A DNA stretch of 64,000 bases. It comes from Cyanobacterium stanieri PCC 7202 (GTDB taxonomy: Bacteria; Cyanobacteriota; Cyanobacteriia; Cyanobacteriales; Cyanobacteriaceae). The stretch covers positions 1,364,001-1,428,000 of the forward strand of contig CP003940.1 in assembly GCA_000317655.1 (NCBI GenBank). Reading direction: 5' to 3'. The position numbers and the translations under genes were made by a program. The notes below the pieces were generated by a model. That model was not told the origin of the DNA. It searched no databases and saw only the letters and a list, made by a program, of their open reading frames with translations. Within the stretch, counting starts at the first letter, position 1. The number at the start of each line of letters is the position of its first letter. Shown in pieces: positions 43,444 through 52,786 of the stretch.

Positions 43444-44664
43444 CTATGGCATGGGTAAGATAGGGCGAGTTTGCCAATGATTATCCAAATCAGTTAGTAG
43501 TTGATCTTGTCTATTTCTCAGATCATCTAAACCATTAGCATAATTCATAATAGCAAAATAAACTGTTTCCCTTTCCTCGGTATCTATAACCCCTGATAAG
43601 GCACTAACCACCGCCAAAGAGCCTGTTTTGACTGGTACACCAAAGGGGATATTACGCTCTTTTAGGGTTCCCTCATCGATGCCAGAAACGGGAAACAAAT
43701 CCGCAATGGTAATGTTATGGTTAGCAATTTTTTGCTCGATGGCAATTAACATCCGACAGGCGGCGCGGGGAGAAATGCGATTATCCACCCCCAATCCTGA
43801 GCCGTTAATTAATTGGATTTCTTCTGGGGGTACATTACTTAGTTTAGAGGCGATCGCACCTAATTGATCACCCCCGCCAATTTGTTGGGCGAGATGATCA
43901 GCGATAAAGTTGTTACTATAAAGATTCATGGCTCGGAGAATCTGATGTAGGGGTTTTGATGAGTGGGTATACAAAAGATTACTGGCAGGGGGTAAACCAT
44001 CCCGAAAAATATTTTCTCCTTCGATGACTAATTGAGGACGAGGGGGAGGATTTTCCATACCCTGATACTGGGTTTCTACCGTATAATTCCAATTATCACT
44101 ATTCAAAGCCCGTCTTAAATCATCCCCCGAGGTAAGGTTATTTTCCTTAAAATTCATTTGCCAATCACCGACAATGATTAGGTTTCCCCTTACCCTCTCA
44201 ATACCCAATTTCCTGATTTCATCCCCAAGGGCGATGGCATCTTCCCAGACAAAAAAAGGATCATTTCCTGCCTCCACAATCAAATCCCCCTGCAAAACTC
44301 CCCCAAGAATATCCCCCGTAGTATAGATATTAGTGAGAAAACGATGATCCACCGACCATTTATCCAAAGCCCCTAAAGTAGTTGCCACCTTAGTAATAGA
44401 AGCCGCAGGGGCAGGAATTGTACCCCGATTATCCCCCAAAGTTGCCCAGTGGGTTTGAATCCATACCCCTTGTTGATTGATTGGCACATTACGATTTGCC
44501 AAACCCTCTAAATATTGCTCTAAAATCCTCTCTACCTCCTCGTCTCCCTCAGTGGGTAATTGAAAGATAGGATTTTCATGCCAAGGAATTAATGGCACTT
44601 CTTGAGGAGTCAAGGCAAAATTAAACCAGCCAGAAAATATCGTTAATAAAGTTGAGAAAAACAC
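43444..44664 (-). CDS. dacB: D-alanyl-D-alanine carboxypeptidase / PBP4-type (peptidase S13)
   Basis: A 406-residue peptidoglycan peptidase of the S13 family, exported via an N-terminal hydrophobic signal (MFFSTLLTIFSGWFNFAL). The three penicillin-binding motifs are visible: SITK (SxxK, in PAASITKVATT), SNN (LYSNNFIADHLAQQ) and KTG (VPVKTGSLAVVSALSG). The domain between the first two motifs is shorter than in E. coli PBP4, as in many cyanobacteria. The enzyme trims or cuts peptide crosslinks in the periplasm. It converges on the atx1 gene. Confidence 0.88.
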   Translation of the reverse strand: MFFSTLLTIFSGWFNFALTPQEVPLIPWHENPIFQLPTEGDEEVERILEQYLEGLANRNVPINQQGVWIQTHWATLGDNRGTIPAPAASITKVATTLGALDKWSVDHRFLTNIYTTGDILGGVLQGDLIVEAGNDPFFVWEDAIALGDEIRKLGIERVRGNLIIVGDWQMNFKENNLTSGDDLRRALNSDNWNYTVETQYQGMENPPPRPQLVIEGENIFRDGLPPASNLLYTHSSKPLHQILRAMNLYSNNFIADHLAQQIGGGDQLGAIASKLSNVPPEEIQLINGSGLGVDNRISPRAACRMLIAIEQKIANHNITIADLFPVSGIDEGTLKERNIPFGVPVKTGSLAVVSALSGVIDTEERETVYFAIMNYANGLDDLRNRQDQLLTDLDNHWQTRPILPMP

Positions 44665-44752
44665 GGGCTAATCATTATAAAAACTATTAATTTTGACGTT
44701 GCTTAATTATGGTATGAAATATAGTTGAGCTATGACAAAAAATATTATCACG

Positions 44753-44782
44753 ATTGCCCATTGCCTATTGCCCATTCCCCGC
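44753..44782. repeat. ATTGCCCATTGCCTATTGCCC heptamer repeat
   Basis: ATTGCCC ATTGCCT ATTGCCC ATTCCCC: four heptamers in the gap between the ABC exporter ATPase and dacB. Same STRR family as elsewhere. Confidence 0.75.
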
Positions 44783-44826
44783 CTAAACGACCAACTATAT
44801 CTCAATATCTCAAATCAGCATTTTTC

Positions 44827-45573
44827 CTACTGATGGGCAACACCCACCGAATCAAGATATAGGGAGATAGCTGTTTCCGTATCCCCTTCAAAAGCAATGG
44901 TACCATCCTTCAGCCATATAGTGCGATCGCACAAATCCTTGACATATTCCAAACTATGGGAAACAAATAAAATGGTACTACTCTTTTCCCACAAAGACTC
45001 AATACGCTGACGAGATTTCAGAGAAAACCTCGCATCTCCCACCGATAAAACCTCATCCAAAATTAATATATCAGGTTGAACATCTGTGGCAATGGCAAAA
45101 CCAAGCCTTGCCGTCATCCCCGAAGATAAACCCTTAACAGGAATATGAGCATAATCCGTTAACTCTGCAAACTCGAGAATTTCACGACTCCTTAACTTCA
45201 TCTCCTGACGAGAATAACCCAACAATACCCCATAAAGAATAATATTATCCTGCACCGTCATCTCAACATTAAAACCCGCCCCTAATTCGATTAAAGGAGC
45301 GATATTTCCCCTCACTCTCACAGTGCCTTCGGTGGGGGGTAAAATACCACATATTACCTTTAGTAAAGTAGATTTGCCTGCACCATTAGAACCAATAATA
45401 CCTATTTTTTGCCCCGACTGAATCGTCAAGTCAATATCACTTAAAACCTTTTTCTTGCTCGGTTTTACATATTTACCCTGCAAGACAGAAAAAATAGTCT
45501 TTTTCAAATCATAATTAAACTCCTCTTGGGTTCTTCTCCACAACCCCACATTATCCAATCTAATAATTTCCAT
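44827..45573 (-). CDS. ABC-2 polysaccharide/O-antigen exporter, ATP-binding subunit
   Basis: A 248-residue ATPase of the Wzt/KpsT/TagH type. Walker A is GSNGAGKST (about 63-71), the signature LSSGMTARLGFA, and Walker B LILDEVLSVGD. There is no C-terminal carbohydrate-binding domain, so chain-length or modification recognition as in E. coli O9a Wzt is unlikely. It follows its permease at about 40 bases in one operon. No glycosyltransferases are adjacent, so the exported glycan cannot be named. Confidence 0.9.
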   Translation of the reverse strand: MEIIRLDNVGLWRRTQEEFNYDLKKTIFSVLQGKYVKPSKKKVLSDIDLTIQSGQKIGIIGSNGAGKSTLLKVICGILPPTEGTVRVRGNIAPLIELGAGFNVEMTVQDNIILYGVLLGYSRQEMKLRSREILEFAELTDYAHIPVKGLSSGMTARLGFAIATDVQPDILILDEVLSVGDARFSLKSRQRIESLWEKSSTILFVSHSLEYVKDLCDRTIWLKDGTIAFEGDTETAISLYLDSVGVAHQ

Positions 45574-45611
45574 TTACCATTAAAATAAAAACAAAAAATC
45601 CACGGTCAAAC

Positions 45612-46439
45612 TTAAAGTAAATCGATAAAAGCAGATTTACATCGTTGAAAAAAGAACCAACCAAAAGTAAGTATGATTATACCACCCAGAAAACTCCTCA
45701 CAAAATATTCCGTACTGGGAATGGTTCCCTGCAAACTAATATCTCTTAGACTTTCAATGATAGGCACTAAGGGATTTAAATGTAAAAAAGGTTGGATTTT
45801 GTCAGGTACAATCTCCGCAGGATAAAATACAGGGCTAGTAATCCAGACTATGAAGGTAGCAATTTCATAAAAATAACCTAAATCCCTAAAAAATACATAA
45901 AGGGCAGACATTAATAAACCAACCCCCGTACATACCAACACCAAGGCAGTGAAAGGTAACAGTAAAAGAAAGACATAAAAAATATTATGGGAGTTAATCA
46001 AAGTTACAATGGCTAACAGAGGTAATGAGCCCACTAAAAATTGAAAAACATTAACCCCAATCATGGTTAGGGGAAATACAGGTAAAGGTAACCTGATTTT
46101 ATTAAGTAAGCTACCATTAGAAACAATACTCGCAAGGGCTTGGCTGGTAGAAGCGCTAAAAAAGTTAGTAATTAATAATCCTGTGAATGCCGCTAGGGTA
46201 TAGTTAATGATGGAATCCCCATAATAGGATGCAAAAGTTGCCCCGAAAATAAGTGTATATAGCCCTGTCATGGTTAGGGGGTTTAATAATGACCAATATA
46301 CTCCTAAAAATGAACCACGATAACGAGTGTGGAGATTTTGGGGAATTAATACTGATAATAACTCTTGGTATCGCTTGGCAGTCGACCAAAAAGAGGTTTT
46401 TTGTAATACTATCCAATGCTTTTTGAGGGCTATAACCAT
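45612..46439 (-). CDS. ABC-2 polysaccharide/O-antigen exporter, permease subunit
   Basis: A 275-residue permease of the Wzm/KpsM/TagG type with six predicted membrane helices; LLSVLIPQNLHTRYRGSFLGVYWSLLNPL near the N-terminus (the family 'R.R..........W....P' segment), a central ITSPVFYPAEIVP and the closing HLNPLVPIIESLRD are characteristic. It forms a pair with the following ATPase, exporting a lipid-linked or teichoic-acid-like glycan across the inner membrane. Confidence 0.9.
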   Translation of the reverse strand: MVIALKKHWIVLQKTSFWSTAKRYQELLSVLIPQNLHTRYRGSFLGVYWSLLNPLTMTGLYTLIFGATFASYYGDSIINYTLAAFTGLLITNFFSASTSQALASIVSNGSLLNKIRLPLPVFPLTMIGVNVFQFLVGSLPLLAIVTLINSHNIFYVFLLLLPFTALVLVCTGVGLLMSALYVFFRDLGYFYEIATFIVWITSPVFYPAEIVPDKIQPFLHLNPLVPIIESLRDISLQGTIPSTEYFVRSFLGGIIILTFGWFFFQRCKSAFIDLL

Positions 46440-46647
46440 GAAATAATTAAAAGAGAAAGGATTAAGGGTTTAATGTCTGGATGTCATTTTATCTTACATT
46501 AACCGTACTTCGGTATAAAATTGTTGTTGGTCATATTTTGTTGGTCTAAGGTTCATCAATAATTTTTAATCTACAACCCGACACCTACCTTGATGATTTT
46601 ACTCTTTCATCAAACCCTAATTAATTATTAATTTTTAAATCTATTGA

Positions 46648-47544
46648 ATGTTTAATCAGAAAATATCAGGTTCAAATTTATTGTTGTGGTATCAGGAGGC
46701 TGTTAAAATTGCTCGGGATCAAAATATTTCTGTGTCGGAGTTGGATTGTCTTTTGCAGGAATTTACTAATTTAGATAGTTTGGCAATTAAGTTAAAAGGT
46801 TATCAAAATAAAGAGGAAATTTTAAGTAAAAAAACACTTTTAGAGTTGAAAAATCTATGGCAATTAAGAACTGAAAAAAAATATCCTCTTCAATATTTGA
46901 TCGGCAAATGTTATTGGCGAGATTTAGAGTTAAAAGTGAGTGCTGATGTTTTAATTCCTCGTCCTGAAACAGAATTAATTATTGATATTGCCATGGATGT
47001 TTGTAAGTCTTTTCCCACTCTCAAAACGGGACTATGGGCGGATTTGGGTACGGGAAGCGGTGCGATCGCCCTTGCCCTAGCAAAAAGTTTTCCTCAAGCT
47101 CATATCCATGCTATTGATCAAAGTACCTCAGCCCTCGGCATTGCCCAAGAAAATGCCCATAATCTAGGTTTAAGTGAAAAAATAACTTTTCATCAGGGAA
47201 GTTGGTTTGAACCCCTTTCATCCCTCAAAAATCAACTTTCTGGGATTCTTTCTAACCCCCCCTACATCCCCTCCAACATGGTACCAACCCTACAGCCCGA
47301 AGTTGCCCACCACGAACCAAAAACTGCCCTAGATGGAGGAGAAGATGGCTTGAGGGATATTCGTATCATCGTAGATCAAGCCCCTCAATTTTTGATAGAA
47401 AACGGACTATTAATTATTGAAATCATGGCAGGACAAGCCCCCCAAGTGTGCCAAATTATCGAATCCACCCATCAATATCACAGCATCCAAACCCATACAG
47501 ATTTAGCTCAAATTGATCGGTTTGTCGTGGCACACAAAAAATAA
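46648..47544 (+). CDS. prmC: Peptide chain release factor N5-glutamine methyltransferase
   Basis: A 298-residue SAM-dependent methyltransferase that methylates the GGQ glutamine of release factors RF1 and RF2. The PLQYLIG(K)CYWRDLELKV and LIPRPETELI segments lead into the SAM loop DLGTGSGAIALALA, and the catalytic NPPY is at 203-206. The N-terminal helical domain is complete. Single gene ahead of chlI after about 150 bases. Confidence 0.94.
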   Translation: MFNQKISGSNLLLWYQEAVKIARDQNISVSELDCLLQEFTNLDSLAIKLKGYQNKEEILSKKTLLELKNLWQLRTEKKYPLQYLIGKCYWRDLELKVSADVLIPRPETELIIDIAMDVCKSFPTLKTGLWADLGTGSGAIALALAKSFPQAHIHAIDQSTSALGIAQENAHNLGLSEKITFHQGSWFEPLSSLKNQLSGILSNPPYIPSNMVPTLQPEVAHHEPKTALDGGEDGLRDIRIIVDQAPQFLIENGLLIIEIMAGQAPQVCQIIESTHQYHSIQTHTDLAQIDRFVVAHKK

Positions 47545-47693
47545 ATCTTTATCAACCGTCAAAAAAAATTGTTCATGGTTTGATTTCCCATGGATTCAAT
47601 CTTGACTGTGATCTAAGAAACTCCTACCATAGAAAGGTTATTATTAACTGATACGAAAAATTAAATTATCTAAAAAATTAAATTTAATAACCT

Positions 47694-48767
47694 ATGACAA
47701 CCACTTTACAAGCACCTCCTAAAAAAAATCGTCGTTTAGTTTTTCCTTTTACTGCCATTGTTGGACAAGAGCAGATGAAACTCGCTCTATTGCTTAATGT
47801 TATCGACCCTAAAATTGGTGGGGTGATGATTATGGGCGATCGGGGTACGGGCAAATCTACCACCATCAGAGCGTTAGCGGATTTGTTACCCGAAATTAGT
47901 GTAGTGGCAGGAGATCCTTTTAATTCAGATCCCAATGATATGGAAATGATGGGGGAAGAGTTGAGAGAAAAGATTGAACAAAATCAACATATCGATACCG
48001 TTCAGAAAAAAGTACCCATGATCGATTTACCCTTGGGTGCGACCGAAGATCGTGTTTGTGGTACTATCGACATTGAAAAAGCCCTTTCTGAAGGGGTGAA
48101 AGCCTTTGAACCGGGATTACTCGCCAAGGCTAACCGTGGTATCCTTTATGTGGATGAGGTAAACCTCTTGGATGACCACTTGGTAGATGTTCTCCTCGAC
48201 TCCGCCGCTAGTGGTTGGAATACCGTGGAAAGGGAAGGTATTTCCATTCGTCACCCTGCCCGTTTTGTGTTGGTGGGTTCTGGAAACCCCGAAGAAGGGG
48301 AATTAAGACCTCAGTTATTAGACCGTTTTGGGATGCACGCTGAAATTCGTACGGTCAAAGATCCTGATCTTCGTGTGCAAATTGTAGAACAAAGGGCGGA
48401 GTTTGATCAAGACCCTCAAGGTTTCTTGGCGAAATATGAAGATGATCAAAGGGCTTTGCAACAAAAGTTAGTTGATGCCCAAAATCTTTTACCCCAAATC
48501 ACCATCGATTATGAAATCCGAGTAAAAGTCTCTGAGATTTGTTCTGATCTCGATGTGGATGGTTTACGGGGTGATATTGTGACAAATCGGGCGGCAAAGG
48601 CGATCGCAGCTTTTGAAGGACGTACCGAGGTAACTGTGGATGACATTCGCCGAGTAATGCCCCTCTGTCTTCGTCACCGTTTACGTAAAGATCCCTTAGA
48701 ATCCATTGATTCTGGCTACAAGGTAGAGAAAGCCGTGGATCGTGTTTTCGGGTTAGAAGTCGAATAG
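47694..48767 (+). CDS. chlI: Magnesium chelatase subunit I
   Basis: A 357-residue AAA+ ATPase of the magnesium chelatase (with ChlD and ChlH), which inserts Mg into protoporphyrin IX in chlorophyll synthesis. The P-loop GDRGTGKST is at 48-56, Walker [15 protein letters not shown], and the C-terminal helical domain contains [15 protein letters not shown]. Length matches plastid and cyanobacterial ChlI. A perfect 12-bp hairpin terminator follows. This gene is strong evidence for a photosynthetic host. Confidence 0.97.
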   Translation: MTTTLQAPPKKNRRLVFPFTAIVGQEQMKLALLLNVIDPKIGGVMIMGDRGTGKSTTIRALADLLPEISVVAGDPFNSDPNDMEMMGEELREKIEQNQHIDTVQKKVPMIDLPLGATEDRVCGTIDIEKALSEGVKAFEPGLLAKANRGILYVDEVNLLDDHLVDVLLDSAASGWNTVEREGISIRHPARFVLVGSGNPEEGELRPQLLDRFGMHAEIRTVKDPDLRVQIVEQRAEFDQDPQGFLAKYEDDQRALQQKLVDAQNLLPQITIDYEIRVKVSEICSDLDVDGLRGDIVTNRAAKAIAAFEGRTEVTVDDIRRVMPLCLRHRLRKDPLESIDSGYKVEKAVDRVFGLEVE

Positions 48768-48781
48768 GTGTGATTTAATCA

Positions 48782-48825
48782 GGGCAAATTACCATATATA
48801 ATTAGGGTAATTTGCCCTTTTTTTT
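48782..48825 (+). terminator. chlI terminator
   Basis: Perfect 12-base arms GGGCAAATTACC / GGTAATTTGCCC around a 12-base loop, then eight T. The next gene's GTG start lies only six bases after the T-run. Confidence 0.92.
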
Positions 48826-48831
48826 GAAACT

Positions 48832-50874
48832 GTGAAAGCTAACGAAACAAAAATAATTCAATTTTTACAACAAACGAGAATCCAGTTTGTTATTCCCGTT
48901 TATCAAAGGAATTATGATTGGTCAATTCCTGAATGTAAACAAATTTTAAATGACATCCTAGACATAGGAAATAATAATAATATTACTACTCATTTTATTG
49001 GGGGAATCGTATATATTCATGATGATATATATGTTTCTACTGATGTCAGGGAGTTAACCATAATCGACGGGCAACAACGTTTAACTACCATCACTTTAAT
49101 TTATTTAGCTATTTATCATTTGGCGAAAAAGTTAGATATTGAAATAGCAAATGAGATCCTTAATACTTATATTCTTAATCAATTTATTAAACAAGATGAG
49201 CAAAAAGTAAAGTTAAAATTAACCTCTGAAAATGACCGAGCTTTAAAATATTTGATTAGGGGCGATCGCACCGAAGAAATTACCAGTTATTCAAAAATAA
49301 TTGATAACTTTAACTACTTTGAAAAAAATATTAATCAAGATAATTATGGAGTGGTTTTAAAAGGTTTAGAAAAACTAATATTTGTAGAAATATCTTTAGA
49401 AAGAGGAAAAGATGATCCTCAGCGAATCTTTGAAAGTCTTAACTCTACAGGATTAGATTTATCCCAAGCAGACTTAATTAGAAATTATATCTTAATGGAT
49501 TTAAACCTTGATGAACAACAAAGAATTTATCAAGATTATTGGCTAATGATTGAAAACCTTGCAAGGGATGAGATAAAAAATATTAGTAAAGTATCTGATT
49601 TCATTAGAGATTATTTAACCTTAACCCATAAAAATATTCCCAATAAGTCAAAAGTTTATGAGGAATTTAAAAATAAATATCCAGATAAAGTTAATTTAGA
49701 AGAAGTTTTAAAAACCATAAAAAGGTTTGCTAAATATTATAATAAATTAATTAACCCCAAAAATGAAAAAGATATAGACATCAGAAAAGAATTAGAGTAC
49801 ATAAATCGCCTCGAAATAAATGTAGCTTATCCTTTTCTAATGCAGGTTTACTTCGACTTTGAAGAAAAAATAATAGATAAACATACTTTAATTCACATTC
49901 TCCTTGTAGTTCAATCTTTTGTATGGAGAAGATTTATTATCGGCTTAAGTACCAATAGTTTAAATAAAATTTTTATGAATTTGTATGAAAAAATAGATAC
50001 AGATAATTATTTATTTTCTCTACAAAAAGCCCTATTACAAAAAAAAGGAAGTCAAAGATTTCCCAAAAATCAAGAAGTTTTAGACGCTCTGAAAGTTAAG
50101 GATGTTTATAATATCAAAGCTAAAAATAGGATTTATTTATTAGAAAGATTAGAATATTATCAAAACTTTGAACCTGTAATATTAGATAGTAAAATTACCA
50201 TAGAGCATATTTTCCCCCAAAATCCTGATCCACAATGGTTAAAAGATTTAGGTAAAGAGGAATTTGATTATATTAAAAATAATTACTTACATACCTTAGC
50301 AAATTTAACCTTATCTGGGGTAAATGCTCAGTTAAAAAATAAGTCTTTTCTTGAAAAAAGAGATTTAAAAGACTATGGATATAAATACAGTAATTTTAAC
50401 CTTAATAGATATTTAAAGGATTTTGATAAATGGGATAAAAGTGAGATTCAAAAACGTTTTAATGATTTAGCTGAACAATTTTTAAAAATCTGGTCTTATC
50501 CTGACATTGATATAAACGATAGAGAAACAGAGGAAGTTAATATTTTTGATGCCGATGAACCAAAAGGAAAAAAACTTGAATATGCCATTTTCTGTGATGA
50601 AAAATTACACATCAAAGAAGTAGCTAAACTGTATGCAGAAGTATTTAAAAAATTATTTGAGCGAAATTCAGAGATATTTTTTAATTCTGATCTAAAAGAA
50701 AAAATTAGTTTAACAGAAGAGAAAAATAAAAATATTTTAAGGCAGTCTGTAGCCGTTAGCAATAACTTTTATATCGAAAGTAATTTGGATAACAATCAAA
50801 AATTTGACAAAATTAAATATGCCTTAAAATTGTTTGATCTCGAAGAAGAATTAATTATTAAATACACAAAATGA
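48832..50874 (+). CDS. DUF262/DUF1524 protein (GmrSD-type nuclease candidate)
   Basis: A 680-residue protein. The N-terminal DUF262 (ParB/Srx-like) domain has IPVYQRNYDW and the catalytic-type DGQQRLTT (Asp79-Gly-Gln-Gln-Arg83). DUF1524 with an HNH-like IEHIFPQN motif (His459) follows, then an unassigned C-terminal region of about 130 residues. Proteins combining both domains include the type IV restriction enzyme GmrSD, which cuts modified phage DNA, and BrxU. The GTG start matches the usual family start (MKANE..) but has no ribosome site and lies six bases after the chlI terminator. Base content is more A/T-rich than neighbours, consistent with transfer. Confidence 0.75.
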   Translation: MKANETKIIQFLQQTRIQFVIPVYQRNYDWSIPECKQILNDILDIGNNNNITTHFIGGIVYIHDDIYVSTDVRELTIIDGQQRLTTITLIYLAIYHLAKKLDIEIANEILNTYILNQFIKQDEQKVKLKLTSENDRALKYLIRGDRTEEITSYSKIIDNFNYFEKNINQDNYGVVLKGLEKLIFVEISLERGKDDPQRIFESLNSTGLDLSQADLIRNYILMDLNLDEQQRIYQDYWLMIENLARDEIKNISKVSDFIRDYLTLTHKNIPNKSKVYEEFKNKYPDKVNLEEVLKTIKRFAKYYNKLINPKNEKDIDIRKELEYINRLEINVAYPFLMQVYFDFEEKIIDKHTLIHILLVVQSFVWRRFIIGLSTNSLNKIFMNLYEKIDTDNYLFSLQKALLQKKGSQRFPKNQEVLDALKVKDVYNIKAKNRIYLLERLEYYQNFEPVILDSKITIEHIFPQNPDPQWLKDLGKEEFDYIKNNYLHTLANLTLSGVNAQLKNKSFLEKRDLKDYGYKYSNFNLNRYLKDFDKWDKSEIQKRFNDLAEQFLKIWSYPDIDINDRETEEVNIFDADEPKGKKLEYAIFCDEKLHIKEVAKLYAEVFKKLFERNSEIFFNSDLKEKISLTEEKNKNILRQSVAVSNNFYIESNLDNNQKFDKIKYALKLFDLEEELIIKYTK

Positions 50875-50906
50875 TTTGTAGGGTGATGCACACCCCACCA
50901 ATATTT

Positions 50907-51746
50907 TTATTTAGCTACATCATTAAGATTGAACAAGAAAGGAACACTACCTTTAGAATCCCCTCCCATGACTAAAACTTTGGGCATCTGAGAGCCGCCA
51001 TTGCGCCATGCTTCGATCGCCTCTTTCTGTAATACCAACTCGCCCCCTTGTGCCTTAAGGGTTTCAGCCAATAGCCTTTGAGCCTCTGCCCTACCTTTAG
51101 CACGGTTGATGTCGGCTTGGGCTTCCTGTTCGGCTTCTTTGGCGATATATACAGCCCTTTGAGAACGTTGTTCAGCGATTTGTTTATCTTCTACTGCCTT
51201 CGCAAACTCAGGAGAGAAAGCCAAATCAACTACACTGGTATCAAGAACGATAATACCATATTTATCAAGGCGAGAAGTGAGGGCATTGTCAAAATCTTCT
51301 TTTAACTCACTCCGTTTAGTGATAGCTTCTTCTACGGTGCGTTTAGCCGCCGCAATTTTAAAAGATTCTTGGGTTTGAGGAGCAATAATTTTCGCTACAA
51401 TATTTTGTAATGTTCCCTGAGTTCTTCTGATTTCCACTACTTTTACAGGATCAAGACGGAAGTTAATAGCAAAACTAGCCGATAAATCTTGTAAGTCTTT
51501 GGTAGAACTTTGGGCAGGTACTTCAAATTTTTGTACTGTCACATCATAAACATCCACCGCTGATACAACAGGGGGTTTAAAGTGGATACCCTCTAATAAT
51601 GGTTGATCTTGGGCTTTCCCGAGAATGCTTAATACCCCTGTTTGTCCGGGATTGATGATGACGAAAGAATTAAGTCCAATAAATACAATAAAAGCGGTTA
51701 CAATAGCGGCTATTAATGAGGATATATTGGTTGTTTGACGATTCAA
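50907..51746 (-). CDS. Prohibitin-like SPFH/band 7 protein
   Basis: A 279-residue membrane-anchored protein with one N-terminal helix (about 10-30) and an SPFH domain: FVIINPGQTGVLSILGKAQ, GIHFKPPVVSAVDVYDVTVQ and AKAVEDKQIAEQRSQRAVYIAKEAEQEAQADI, where the last is a long charged coiled coil. Prohibitins form ring assemblies that hold and protect membrane proteins and interact with FtsH-type proteases. Synechocystis Slr1106 is a likely relative. Single gene ending close to the DUF262 gene. Confidence 0.88.
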   Translation of the reverse strand: MNRQTTNISSLIAAIVTAFIVFIGLNSFVIINPGQTGVLSILGKAQDQPLLEGIHFKPPVVSAVDVYDVTVQKFEVPAQSSTKDLQDLSASFAINFRLDPVKVVEIRRTQGTLQNIVAKIIAPQTQESFKIAAAKRTVEEAITKRSELKEDFDNALTSRLDKYGIIVLDTSVVDLAFSPEFAKAVEDKQIAEQRSQRAVYIAKEAEQEAQADINRAKGRAEAQRLLAETLKAQGGELVLQKEAIEAWRNGGSQMPKVLVMGGDSKGSVPFLFNLNDVAK

Positions 51747-51953
51747 AACAGATTTACTCCTATGTTTTTTTATCTATACCTTTCATTGTATAGCACTACT
51801 TAATAAACAATTAATTAATGTGGGGACAACAAAGAGAACAAAAAAACTCATAAACCCCATTAAAATTTGATTCCTAATACTGGGATATATGCCCCCTCTC
51901 CCCTTTCAAGGGGAGATGCCGAAGGCAAAGGGGTAGGGAGAGGACGAAAAAGA

Positions 51954-52643
51954 TTACTCTGTCAAGCCATGGGTAAGGGCAAAACGCACCAATTCTGTAC
52001 GGCTGTTGGTGCCTGTTTTACTAAAGAGACGACTAACATATTTTTCCACATTGCGAACGCTAGTCTGAAGAGTTTTGGCGATTTCCTTATTCATCAAACC
52101 TTGTGCCACTAAGTCTAATACACTTTGTTCTCGGGGTGTTAAATCAATTTTGATAGGGGATTCTGTGACACTCAATTTATTAGAACTATCTAATTTGTCT
52201 TTAATATCCTTAACGTCTTTCACTAACTCCTCTAACTGGCTACTCTGAGGACTACTTTCTTGTCTTATTTTACTCTTTTCCAGTAAATTTTTAACGATCG
52301 CCTCTAATTCGTCAGGATCAAAAGGTTTTGGTAAATAAGCATCACATCCTGCAGTATAACCTTCGATGCGATCGCCTGTCATCCCCTTCGCAGTCAAAAA
52401 TACCACGGGAATATTCTGAAAACGAATATCATCCTTTAATTGAGCCAAAAATTCCAAACCATTAACTTCGGGCATCATAATATCGGAAATAATTAGATCA
52501 GGAATTTCATCCTGTAACATTGTCCATGCTTCCTTGGCATTACTGGCAACATCCACCTGCCAATCGTCATTATCTCCTAAATACGCCTGTAAAGATTCCC
52601 GAATCCCCGGCTCATCATCCACTAATAAAATACGTTCTGTCAT
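51954..52643 (-). CDS. NarL/LuxR-type response regulator (Rre1/Ycf29-like)
   Basis: A 229-residue two-component regulator. The receiver has the acidic pair Asp9/Asp10, phosphoacceptor Asp54 (LIISDIMMP), and Lys106 (LPKPFDPDEL). A short linker is followed by a LuxR helix-turn-helix: LTPREQSVLDLVAQGLMNKEIAKTLQTSVRNVEKYVSRLFSKTG. The receiver style (VFLTAKGMTGDRIEGYTAGCDAYLPKPFDPDEL) resembles cyanobacterial Rre1/plastid Ycf29 regulators, which respond to stress with Hik2. Orthology is a judgement by eye. No histidine kinase lies beside it. Confidence 0.8.
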   Translation of the reverse strand: MTERILLVDDEPGIRESLQAYLGDNDDWQVDVASNAKEAWTMLQDEIPDLIISDIMMPEVNGLEFLAQLKDDIRFQNIPVVFLTAKGMTGDRIEGYTAGCDAYLPKPFDPDELEAIVKNLLEKSKIRQESSPQSSQLEELVKDVKDIKDKLDSSNKLSVTESPIKIDLTPREQSVLDLVAQGLMNKEIAKTLQTSVRNVEKYVSRLFSKTGTNSRTELVRFALTHGLTE

Positions 52644-52700
52644 AAACTTCTATTAAAATAAAAATAATAAATGCAAGATATGATAATTATCAACTGCTTA

Positions 52701-52731
52701 GCCCCCTAAATCCCCCAATTCTGGGGGACTT
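52701..52731. repeat. 31-base dispersed palindromic element (copy 1)
   Basis: GCCCCCTAAATCCCCCAATT then CTGGGGGACTT, identical over 31 bases to 55608-55638. Its core CCCCCAATTCTGGGGG is also at 29587. It lies in the gap before the PD-(D/E)XK gene. Confidence 0.85.
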
Positions 52732-52786
52732 AAAACCTAATTTGATCTAAAATATTGTCGCCTCAAGTTATTAAACCTCAAAACTA

